Positions 6,132-11,715 of a DNA stretch of 11,715 nucleotides are shown piece by piece. Numbering within the stretch: the stretch's first letter is position 1; each line of letters opens with the position of its first letter. The notes beneath the pieces were generated by a model. The model made no database searches and was not told the DNA's origin. It saw nothing but the letters and a program-made list of their open reading frames with translations. The stretch is taken from assembly GCA_944376035.1 (NCBI GenBank), contig CALWBJ010000158.1, positions 1 to 11,715 on the forward strand. Direction: 5' to 3'. The translations under genes and the position numbers were made by a program. This stretch comes from an uncultured Clostridia bacterium (GTDB lineage Bacteria > Bacillota > Clostridia > Christensenellales > Borkfalkiaceae).

Positions 6132-6381
6132 CACTTTTACAAAAAAATTTTTAATTTTCTCAAAATTTTTTTAATCTTTTTAAAGACAGAACATTTAAAA
6201 TCTGAAATAAATATGAAAAAAATGCAAAAATAATGATTTTTTAAAATTTTGAGTTTTATATTCATCCGAAAGGTATACTTATATTGTCTTAACCAAACTG
6301 ATTTTAGCGGTTATTAAATTAGAAAATAAAAAACTAAATTCGTCGGTATTCAATTTTAAAAATTTATTTATTTCCGCAAAA
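6132..6381. other. AT-rich gene-free stretch
   Basis: No gene or RNA is recognised between the padR promoter and the rnpB terminator. The sequence is A/T-rich with no open frame of note. Confidence 0.5.
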
Positions 6382-6429
6382 AATTTTTAAAAATGTTCTG
6401 CCTCGCGGAGTAAACCCCGCGAGGCAGAA
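6382..6429 (-). terminator. Rho-independent terminator of rnpB
   Basis: Arms 6397-6408 and 6417-6428 form a perfect GC-rich stem (one further A-T pair outside) around an eight-base loop. On the minus strand the stem is followed by CATTTTTAAAAATTTTTT. It sits right after the 3' end of RNase P RNA. Confidence 0.85.
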
Positions 6430-6436
6430 TAAATTA

Positions 6437-6782
6437 TAAGTTAATCTGTAAGCCCGGTTCTGTCGAGCGCGGTCATTTATCTAGGAGCGGCGTCTCCGCC
6501 GCCCTCAAGCGATATTTTATAAGCCGTACGGGCGGAACACCCCATATGCACGACTTGCCAATCTTGCTTCGGGTGGGGTTTACATTGCCCCCCGCGTTAC
6601 CGCGGGGGCGGTGGGCTCTTACCCCGCCTTTTCAACCTTACCGCTTTCGCGGCGGTAATTTTCTGTTGCACTTTCCTTAAAGTCGCCTTCACCGGGATTT
6701 CTCCGGCACCCTGTTCCTGAAAGCCGGGACTTTCCTCATTGGCGGTTTCTCTCCGCCACCGCGACCGCGTAATTAACTTAAC
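6437..6782 (-). ncRNA. rnpB: RNase P RNA, bacterial class A
   Basis: This is the catalytic RNA of RNase P, which removes the 5' leader from tRNA precursors. Minus-strand landmarks occur in the right order: GAGGAAAGTCC (around 6729-6739), CAGGGTGCC, GGAAAGTGCAACAGA, GGTAAGAGCCCACCGC, GTAAACCCCACCCG, AGATAAATGACCGC and near the 3' end ACAGAACCGGGCTTA. The GGAAAGTGCAACAGA and GTAAACCCCACCCG blocks match class A rather than the Bacillus class B type. The ends are set by a perfect P1 helix: 6772-6780 pairs with 6437-6445. The length of about 346 nt is normal. A promoter and a terminator flank it, so it is a monocistronic RNA gene. Confidence 0.96.
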
Positions 6783-6789
6783 CGTATTG

Positions 6790-6818
6790 ATTTTATAATA
6801 TATTCTCCGTTTTGTCAA
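6790..6818 (-). promoter_or_regulatory. Promoter of rnpB
   Basis: On the minus strand TTGACA (6818-6813), a 17-bp spacer and TAAAAT (6795-6790) put the start near 6783. That is exactly where the P1 helix of RNase P RNA begins. Confidence 0.8.
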
Positions 6819-6824
6819 GCGTTA

Positions 6825-6868
6825 CATTCTCCCACGCCGCGCTGCTTTACGGCAGCGCGGCGGGAATG
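6825..6868. repeat. Long GC-rich hairpin next to the rnpB promoter
   Basis: A perfect 11-bp stem (6835-6845 with 6852-6862) is extended, past a few bulged bases, by CATTC (6825-6829) pairing with GAATG (6864-6868). It ends 7 bp from the rnpB -35 box. There is no T-tract on either strand, so it is not an ordinary terminator. It may be a dispersed intergenic palindrome. Confidence 0.5.
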
Positions 6869-7051
6869 ACGGGTGCGAAGGAATTGTCGGTAACCGAGAG
6901 AGCGGCGAGGATGGTAAAAGGAATTGTAAGGTTTTATCGCATAAATAATAAATTCGACAATAAATATTCTACTACAATTTTATAATTCATAATTTCATAG
7001 CCTTAATGTTTTACGCGTACATATAAATAAAAACATAAAAATGTAAAAAAT
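6869..7051. other. Gene-poor stretch
   Basis: The first 50 bases are GC-rich, the rest AT-rich. A plus-strand 39-codon frame starts at 6866 inside the hairpin arm but has no usable ribosome site and no family likeness. I see nothing else. Confidence 0.4.
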
Positions 7052-7082
7052 AAAAAGACCGTTACATTGTAACCGTCTTTTT
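7052..7082 (-). terminator. Bidirectional terminator-like hairpin
   Basis: AAAAAGAC-C-GTTAC (7052-7065) faces GTAAC-C-GTCTTTTT (7069-7082), paired except for one C/C mismatch, around a three-base loop. The A and T runs let it work in both directions. On the minus strand it ends the small-protein gene about 30 bp after its stop. Confidence 0.7.
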
Positions 7083-7112
7083 ATCTTATTTTAAGGTTCT
7101 CGTTTTCAAGTT

Positions 7113-7281
7113 TTACAAGTCGTCCGCATCCTGAACGGGTAATTCGTAATCACTGTCAGTACTCACTCCCGTATAAGAACCTTGTGCGTCAAACTTGCTT
7201 TTCATTTTGCAATTATTTGCAACCTTTCGTGGCATTTTTGCTTTTCCCGTTGCAATTCTTTGCTCTTTTATTTTCTCTCAT
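7113..7281 (-). pseudogene. Small Lys/Asn/Cys-rich protein, apparently frameshifted
   Basis: The only good start is the ATG at 7281 behind GAGGGGG; it opens a 22-codon Lys/Asn/Cys-rich frame that stops with TAA at 7215-7213. In the next frame, open from an internal ATG at 7235 to TAA at 7115-7113 (40 codons), the tail reads FDAQGSYTGVSTDSDYELP then VQDADDL. I recall this kind of tail from short uncharacterised Clostridia proteins. Removing a single base near 7216 joins the two frames into one natural-looking protein of about 55 residues with a basic Cys-rich head and an acidic tail. So this is probably one gene broken by a one-base insertion, or a sequence error. The alternative is real initiation at 7235, but no ribosome site precedes it. 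Function is unknown; no signal peptide or membrane segment. Confidence 0.6.
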
Positions 7282-7293
7282 AACTTCCCCCTC

Positions 7294-7331
7294 GATAGTA
7301 TTATGTGTCGTTTTCGACATTATATACTATC
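7294..7331 (-). promoter_or_regulatory. Inverted repeat over the small-gene promoter
   Basis: Arms of 17 bases (7294-7310 and 7315-7331) are complementary at 13 positions, in two perfect blocks (GATAGTAT/ATACTATC and TGTCG/CGACA) split by a 4-bp mismatch, around a four-base loop. On the minus strand a TATAAT -10 (7324-7319) lies inside one arm, and the predicted start (near 7312) falls in the loop. The ribosome site follows directly. A dyad placed like this reads as an operator. Confidence 0.5.
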
Positions 7332-7430
7332 AAAAATCGTAAAAAGTCGAAAATTGTCTGTTAATTTTTGTCATTTAAACGGCTTTTTAAAGGTAACCGA
7401 CAATCGGAAGCACGACAGGCGCGGATAAAA

Positions 7431-8255
7431 TCACCTCACTCCTATTCTGGTGGCTTTTGCCTTTCCCGAAAGCAAGTCCTTTATAGAATGTCTTGCGGAA
7501 GCGATAATCACGCTCGTACCGTTTACTACGGCGTCCTTTATATATTCCAGTTTGGCTTTCGCGCCGTTCGCGCCCGCGCGGGAAGCGCCGCTGCAATAAT
7601 TCTCACATTCGGTGATATTGCCAAGCACCTCGTAAATGTCTTTACCGGATATTTCCTCTATAAGCGTATCGGGATTGCCGTTCTCTCTGTAAATACCTTC
7701 GGTACTTGTAAGTATAATGAGATGACGAGCCTTTAAAAGACATGCTATCTGCGCCGCCGTTTCGTCGTTATCCACACATTCGACCACTTTTCTTTTTTTA
7801 TGTTGCAGCGTTTCTATTTCAAGCCGCCTGCTCTCTTCGGTACTTACGGCGTCGTTATAGTTTACAATCGGTATGGCGTTCTGCTCCTTGCAACGGAGAA
7901 GCATCTGCCTTAAATGCTCTTTTTTCTGCTCGTCGTTAAAATGCTGATGTTCGACAAGCACCTGACGGAGCGAATACTTACTGTCCATATACTGACGGTA
8001 AGTGGACATCAGAATAGCCTGTCCCTGTGCGGCGTAATCGGTCTTTATATCCTCCGAAGAACCTTTGAGTTCTTTGCCGTTTCTTTTGATATAGTCAAGC
8101 CTTCCCGTCTCTGTCGCGCCGCTTGTTATCCACACATATCCCGGTCTCAGTTCCGACGATATTCTCGCAATAAGGGTATAATCCAAAATATTACTCTCTT
8201 TGTCTATAAGAGCCATAGAGCCGATTTTTCCGACCAGTTCAACGTCGAACGTCAT
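7431..8255 (-). CDS. Amino acid kinase family protein, ProB-like
   Basis: This 274-residue protein has the amino acid kinase fold, closest by eye to the kinase domain of glutamate 5-kinase (ProB). Visible marks are GKIGS (9-13), ITSGATETG (43-51), IPIVNYNDAVS (128-138), VDNDETAAQIACLLKA (161-176) and LILTSTEGIY (179-189 region). It lacks the C-terminal PUA domain of many ProB proteins. The usual GGMxTK loop is altered to SRAGANGAKAK (225-235), and there is an unusual basic insert HKKRKVVEC (152-160) before the DND motif. No proA or proC lies nearby, so proline synthesis is not supported by context; another small carboxylate or phosphorylated substrate is possible. The start has AGGAG and its own strong promoter. 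No clear terminator follows. Confidence 0.85.
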   Translation of the reverse strand: MTFDVELVGKIGSMALIDKESNILDYTLIARISSELRPGYVWITSGATETGRLDYIKRNGKELKGSSEDIKTDYAAQGQAILMSTYRQYMDSKYSLRQVLVEHQHFNDEQKKEHLRQMLLRCKEQNAIPIVNYNDAVSTEESRRLEIETLQHKKRKVVECVDNDETAAQIACLLKARHLIILTSTEGIYRENGNPDTLIEEISGKDIYEVLGNITECENYCSGASRAGANGAKAKLEYIKDAVVNGTSVIIASARHSIKDLLSGKAKATRIGVR

Positions 8256-8307
8256 ACTTTTCTCCTGCTTACCGCTTTAATTATGATTTTAAGCGTTTTT
8301 CGCTAAC

Positions 8308-8336
8308 ATTATATAATAAAACCTTTTGTTTTTCAA
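8308..8336 (-). promoter_or_regulatory. Promoter of the ProB-like gene
   Basis: On the minus strand TTGAAA (8336-8331), a 17-bp spacer and TATAAT (8313-8308) form a strong sigma-A promoter. The start is near 8301, at a small AGCG/CGCT hairpin, and the leader is about 45 nt. The -35 lies within the terminator tail of the dipeptidase gene, so the two units are separate but tightly packed. Confidence 0.7.
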
Positions 8337-8377
8337 CAAAAAGCGGGGCGTAAAGCAAAATTTTTGCTTTACGCCCC
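8331..8377 (-). terminator. Terminator of the dipeptidase gene
   Basis: A near-continuous 16-bp stem (8345-8360 with 8362-8377; the tip must open to form a loop) is followed on the minus strand by GCTTTTTGTTG. It lies about 60 bp after the dipeptidase stop. Confidence 0.8.
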
Positions 8378-8393
8378 AAAACACCGCTAACAT

Positions 8394-8431
8394 GCGGCAC
8401 GCGGCGGAAGTTTCTGACCGCCGAGTGCCGC
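8394..8431. repeat. GC-rich hairpin after the dipeptidase gene
   Basis: GCGGCAC (8394-8400) pairs with GTGCCGC (8425-8431). After one mismatch the stem continues with CGGCGG (8402-8407) against CCGCCG (8418-8423), leaving a ten-base loop. It starts 5 bp after the stop codon and has no T-tract. It may protect the 3' end of the mRNA or be a genomic repeat. Confidence 0.5.
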
Positions 8432-8436
8432 GTCGC

Positions 8437-9732
8437 TTATTCTGCAAGCAAAAAGAGTGCGGTTTTATAAATATCTATGAGTTTTTCAAGATTTTCTATG
8501 CTTATTCTCTCGTCAGGCTCATGAAGATGAGCGTCCTCGGCAGGAAATTCCGCGCCGAAGGCGCAGCCTTTTTCAAAAACTCTAGCAAAAGTCGAGCCGC
8601 CTATGGCGATAGGAGCGGCGTTTTCGCCCGTTACGAAATTGTAGGCTTTAAGCAGTTTTTCTACAAGTTCGGTGTCCTTACCGACCATTACGGGCGGATG
8701 TTTTATACTTAAAGTATACTTTAAGCCGAAAGTTTTTATAATTTTCTCCACATCAGAAGTATTCAGCGGAGCGGGTATACGGCAATCGCAGGTAAGTATT
8801 ATTCCCCCGTCTTTTTCCTCTGCAAGGTCGGGTGAAAGAGTTACGTTACCCTGCCCGTTTTCAAGGTTTTTAAGTCCGCCTTTATCGTTAAAAAGGTAAT
8901 CTATGACATTGCCGACGTCTTCGCCCTTGCTTAAAAAATATTCAAAGAGCGGTTTTAACGCGTTTACGCCGAGTTCTGGTTTAGAGCCGTGCGCTGATTT
9001 ACCTACGCTCTCTATAACTCCGTCCTCGGTAACGGTGAGTTTGTTTTCCGCAAGACGGCGCTTTTCTTCTTCCCTTTGAGATTTATTCATTTCATTAAAG
9101 CCCTTTATTTTCACAGAAGCGTATCCGCAGACTGCGTTCACGACCGTGCCGCCCGTTAACCCGTAAAATCCTTTTAGCGCGGGAAGATAAAATTTTATTA
9201 TCGTTATACCCTTTTCGGCGTAACTTAAAGGAAAATTGCCGTCGGGAGAAAACCCGTATGTGGGGAATTTATATTTACGCGAAAAATATTCCACGTCCCG
9301 CCAGCCGCTCTCCTCGTCACAGCCGACAAACAGCCTGAATTTTTTAGAGCATTTCTTTCCGCTTTCTTTAAGCGCTTTAAGAGCGTAAAGCACTGCGAGC
9401 ATGGGACCTTTATCGTCGCCGAGACCTCTTCCGAACAAAAAGCCGTCTTTTTCCGTCAGCGTATACGGGTCGCTGTGCCAGCCGTTACCTTCGGGAACGA
9501 CGTCCACATGCCCGATTATACCTATCTCTTCGCCCTCACCGTAAACTATCTCGCCCATATAATTGTCGTAATTTATTGTTTCAAATCCCCACTTTTCCGC
9601 AAGGTCCATAAAATATCTGTACGCGCTGTACACGCCCTCTCCGAACGGCATTTCAGGCTTTGCCGCCGACAGAACGCTCCTAAAAGATATCAGTTTTCTT
9701 AACGCGGTGTAAAATTCTTCGTTACCTGACAT
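8437..9732 (-). CDS. M20 family dipeptidase, PepV/Sapep type
   Basis: This 431-residue cytoplasmic zinc metallopeptidase probably cleaves dipeptides as the last step of peptide use. The two-metal M20 site is complete: GHVDVVPEG with His75 and Asp77, GRGLGDDKGP (101-110) with the bridging Asp, GCDEESG (137-143) with catalytic Glu140 and ligand Glu141, SPDGNFP (162-168) with Asp164, and HLHEPDE with His404. A lid domain lies between about 180 and 305. The DDKGP and DEESGW motifs, the length and the lid favour PepV-like dipeptidases over the succinyl-diaminopimelate or ArgE branches. No signal peptide. The ATG has an AGGAG site. It is transcribed alone, divergent from radC, and ends at two hairpins. 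Confidence 0.93.
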   Translation of the reverse strand: MSGNEEFYTALRKLISFRSVLSAAKPEMPFGEGVYSAYRYFMDLAEKWGFETINYDNYMGEIVYGEGEEIGIIGHVDVVPEGNGWHSDPYTLTEKDGFLFGRGLGDDKGPMLAVLYALKALKESGKKCSKKFRLFVGCDEESGWRDVEYFSRKYKFPTYGFSPDGNFPLSYAEKGITIIKFYLPALKGFYGLTGGTVVNAVCGYASVKIKGFNEMNKSQREEEKRRLAENKLTVTEDGVIESVGKSAHGSKPELGVNALKPLFEYFLSKGEDVGNVIDYLFNDKGGLKNLENGQGNVTLSPDLAEEKDGGIILTCDCRIPAPLNTSDVEKIIKTFGLKYTLSIKHPPVMVGKDTELVEKLLKAYNFVTGENAAPIAIGGSTFARVFEKGCAFGAEFPAEDAHLHEPDERISIENLEKLIDIYKTALFLLAE

Positions 9733-9748
9733 TTTTTCTCCTTTTAAT

Positions 9749-9795
9749 ACTTGAAATTATTTATTTATACTTGTATCTATATTTCTTTACACTTG
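9749..9795 (-). repeat. Phased ACTTG repeats upstream of the dipeptidase gene
   Basis: On the plus strand ACTTG occurs at 9749-9753, 9769-9773 and 9791-9795, with the first two preceded by AT. The spacings are 20 and 22 bp, close to two helical turns. They lie in the leader between the dipeptidase ATG (9732) and a possible minus-strand TATACT near 9824-9829. They could be regulator half-sites, but short words in AT-rich DNA recur by chance. Confidence 0.25.
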
Positions 9796-9874
9796 TTTAT
9801 TCTTGATTACGACCGATATTATTAAGTATACAACATTATCACGCCAAATACTACAAAATTTTTCGGTTTTTATT

Positions 9875-9902
9875 TTGCTTTTTAATAAAAATATGCTACA
9901 AT
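9875..9902 (+). promoter_or_regulatory. Promoter of the radC-gltX operon
   Basis: TG-C-TACAAT (9894-9902) is an extended -10 element, with a weak TTGCTT (9875-9880) 16 bp upstream. The expected RNA start falls near 9908-9910, almost on the ATG at 9909. Confidence 0.5.
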
Positions 9903-9917
9903 TAGGTGATGAATACT

Positions 9918-10649
9918 ATGGAAAACCTGCATGCGGGACACCGCGAAAGAATGATAGAAAAATTTATACGCGATCCTTCGGTTATGCCTGAGCACGAACT
10001 TCTCGAAATGTTATTGTTTTTAGTCATTCCGAGAAAGGATACCAATGCGACCGCTCATAAGTTATTAAGGACTTTCGGAAATATTCATAACGTTTTAAGC
10101 GCTAACCCCGACCAACTTTGTACAGTCGAGGGTATCGGCAGAAAAACCGCGGCTAATCTCGTTCTGTTCGGCACGATTATGAAAAGAATTATTTCCGATA
10201 ATCCCAAGCGCGCAGTTAAGCCGTGTTATTCGTTTGCAGCATACAAACAAGAAATTATCAGTAAATTCAAAGGTCTTGAAACAGAAAGTTTTATAATCTT
10301 TCTGCTAGACGGTAAGAAAATTCCAATAACCAGTCTGACGTTCGAAGATAAAAACCGTTATCAGGTTATGGCGGATATACCGGAAATCGCGAGCGCGTTC
10401 GCCATTCATAAACCTGCTTACGCGCTTATCGCTCATAATCATACGAGCGGCAGCATAGAACCGAGTGAAACCGATGACCTTACTACGGTAAAACTTCATC
10501 TTCTTTGCGCGGTACACGGAGTTACTTTACTTGACCATATCATAGTATGCCGCAACAATGCGCTCAGTTACTTCCTTGAAGGCAAACTGGACGAAATAGT
10601 AAGAAAATACAATCTCGACACACTTATCAAACAAATCAAGGAGAAATAA
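9918..10649 (+). CDS. radC: RadC family (JAB/MPN domain) protein
   Basis: This protein of about 243 residues begins in the family style (MENLHAGHRERM). It has an N-terminal helix-hairpin-helix region (TVEGIGRKTAANLV, about 65-80) and a C-terminal JAB/MPN domain. The JAMM metal motif is intact: His173, His175 and Asp186 in AHNHTSGSIEPSETDD, typical of RadC. The true role is unsettled; the old DNA-repair name is not well supported, and a metal-dependent hydrolase fold is all that can be claimed. I chose the ATG at 9918 because AGGTGA (9904-9909) lies eight bases before it. GTG at 9906 and ATG at 9909 are alternatives, and the promoter position makes a near-leaderless start at 9909 conceivable. 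gltX starts 2 bp after the stop. Confidence 0.9.
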   Translation: MENLHAGHRERMIEKFIRDPSVMPEHELLEMLLFLVIPRKDTNATAHKLLRTFGNIHNVLSANPDQLCTVEGIGRKTAANLVLFGTIMKRIISDNPKRAVKPCYSFAAYKQEIISKFKGLETESFIIFLLDGKKIPITSLTFEDKNRYQVMADIPEIASAFAIHKPAYALIAHNHTSGSIEPSETDDLTTVKLHLLCAVHGVTLLDHIIVCRNNALSYFLEGKLDEIVRKYNLDTLIKQIKEK

Positions 10650-10650
10650 T

Positions 10651-11715
10651 ATGTCTGAAATAAGAACGCGCTTTGCGCCAAGTCCCACGGGCTATCTTCA
10701 TATAGGCGGTTTAAGAACCGCGCTTTACGGCTATCTTTTTGCTAAACAGCATAACGGCAGTTTTATTCTGCGTATAGAAGATACCGATACCGCGAGATAC
10801 GTCGAAGGGTCTGTTGAAATTATTTACGAGACAATGCGCGATTCGGGGATTATGTATGACGAAGGTCCCGACGTCGGCGGAAATTACGGACCTTATATTC
10901 AGAGTCAGAGAAAGGAAATTTATCTCGAATACGCAAAAAAACTCGTCGGACTCGGCGGCGCGTATTACTGCTTCTGCGACAGCGAGCGTATAAACTCTCT
11001 CCGCGACGAAGAAGGAAACCTCCGTTACGACAAACACTGCCTTAAACTTTCAAAATCGGAAATCGAAGAAAAACTTAAAAGCGGAGTCCCTTACGTTATC
11101 CGCCAGAACGTCCCCGCAAGCGGTACGGGCGTGTATCACGACTTAGTTTACGGCGATATAAGCGTGGACTACAAAGATATAGAAGACGGAATTTTAATCA
11201 AAAGCGACGGCATGCCCACTTACAATTTTGCTAACGTTATCGACGACCATCTCATGGGTATAACGCACGTCATTCGCGGAATAGAGTATCTCTCCTCTAC
11301 TCCCAAATATAACCTCATGTACGACGCGTTCGGCTGGAAACGCCCCGAGTATATCCACCTTCCGCCTATTATGAAAGACGCACAGCATAAACTCTCCAAG
11401 AGAAACGGGGACGCGAGTTATGAGGATTTTGTAAATAAAGGCTTTGTCAAACAGGCGATTGTCAATTATATAGCCCTTCTCGGTTGGAGCCCTAAGACCA
11501 ATCAGGAAAAAATGAGCCTCGAAGAGTTAAAAGAAAACTTCTCGCTTGACGGAATAAGCAAGTCCCCCTCCATTTTCGACGAAACCAAAATGAAATGGCT
11601 TTCGGGCGAATACATTAAACAGATGACCGACGAGGAATTCGTCGCCGCCGCCGATAAGTTTTTAAGAGCAAGCAAAGTTTACGGCAAGTACGACCTTAAA
11701 AAAATCGCCGCTCTG
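10651..11715 (+). CDS. gltX: Glutamyl-tRNA synthetase, N-terminal part
   Basis: This class I aminoacyl-tRNA synthetase charges tRNA-Glu, and in organisms without GlnRS often also tRNA-Gln as the misacylated intermediate. The 355 codons in view open with RTRFAPSPTGYLHIGGLRTAL, holding the HIGH-type motif HIGG (17-20). They continue with RIEDTD (41-46), NFANVIDDHLMGITHVIRG and the KMSKS-type motif KLSKR (247-251). The frame is open to the window edge; full-length enzymes are about 480-500 residues, so roughly the last quarter, the anticodon-binding region, is missing. The ATG has AAGGAG, which overlaps the end of radC, and the 2-bp gap makes the two genes one operon. Confidence 0.97.
   Translation, partial: MSEIRTRFAPSPTGYLHIGGLRTALYGYLFAKQHNGSFILRIEDTDTARYVEGSVEIIYETMRDSGIMYDEGPDVGGNYGPYIQSQRKEIYLEYAKKLVGLGGAYYCFCDSERINSLRDEEGNLRYDKHCLKLSKSEIEEKLKSGVPYVIRQNVPASGTGVYHDLVYGDISVDYKDIEDGILIKSDGMPTYNFANVIDDHLMGITHVIRGIEYLSSTPKYNLMYDAFGWKRPEYIHLPPIMKDAQHKLSKRNGDASYEDFVNKGFVKQAIVNYIALLGWSPKTNQEKMSLEELKENFSLDGISKSPSIFDETKMKWLSGEYIKQMTDEEFVAAADKFLRASKVYGKYDLKKIAAL

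Noticed and set aside
6597..6818. Minus-strand basic reading frame, 73 codons
   Set aside because: It lies within RNase P RNA and its promoter, whose conserved blocks explain the sequence.
6866..6985. Plus-strand 39-codon frame beginning MTGAKELSV
   Set aside because: The start sits in a hairpin arm with GGCGGG only one base before the ATG, and the product resembles no family I know.
8326..8712. Plus-strand frame across the dipeptidase terminator
   Set aside because: It covers the terminator hairpins and the antisense of conserved dipeptidase motifs.

Overview
The window is AT-rich chromosomal DNA from what looks like an anaerobic, low-GC Gram-positive bacterium of the Clostridia (inference). 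The evidence is purine-rich AGGAG ribosome sites, many extended -10 promoters, a PadR plus HAAS-type gene pair, a NimA-type flavoprotein remnant, a class A RNase P RNA, and a small-protein tail of a kind I associate with Clostridia. No phage, IS element or CRISPR array is visible.

Layout. Positions 1-773 hold no gene but carry a cobalamin (B12) riboswitch on the minus strand, about 355-535. From 774 to 5396 there is a mirror-symmetric block: URO-D-family enzyme 1 (minus), AraC regulator 1 (plus), AraC regulator 2 (minus), URO-D-family enzyme 2 (plus). Each regulator is divergent from one enzyme, and the two regulators converge. Positions 5397-6033 hold a deletion scar, where the 5' ends of a nimA-like gene and a HAAS/DUF1700-like gene meet head-on, followed by an intact PadR regulator that starts with TTG. 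Positions 6382-6818 are rnpB (minus) with its promoter and terminator. Positions 7113-7331 hold a small Lys/Asn/Cys-rich protein gene that appears frameshifted, with an inverted repeat over its promoter. Next come an orphan ProB-like amino acid kinase (7431-8255, minus) and a PepV-type M20 dipeptidase (8437-9732, minus). The right end is a radC-gltX operon on the plus strand; gltX runs off the window edge.

How the parts may work together. The URO-D superfamily includes corrinoid:coenzyme M methyltransferases. Two inducible-looking URO-D/AraC modules beside a B12 riboswitch therefore suggest a locus for methyl transfer from small methylated compounds through a corrinoid carrier. No corrinoid protein, corrinoid activase or transporter lies inside the window, so this is inference. 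The right half is housekeeping: RNase P, a peptidase, and glutamyl-tRNA synthetase. The most noteworthy items are the mirrored modules, the riboswitch with no gene within about 350 bp downstream, and the two gene fragments fused at a deletion scar.
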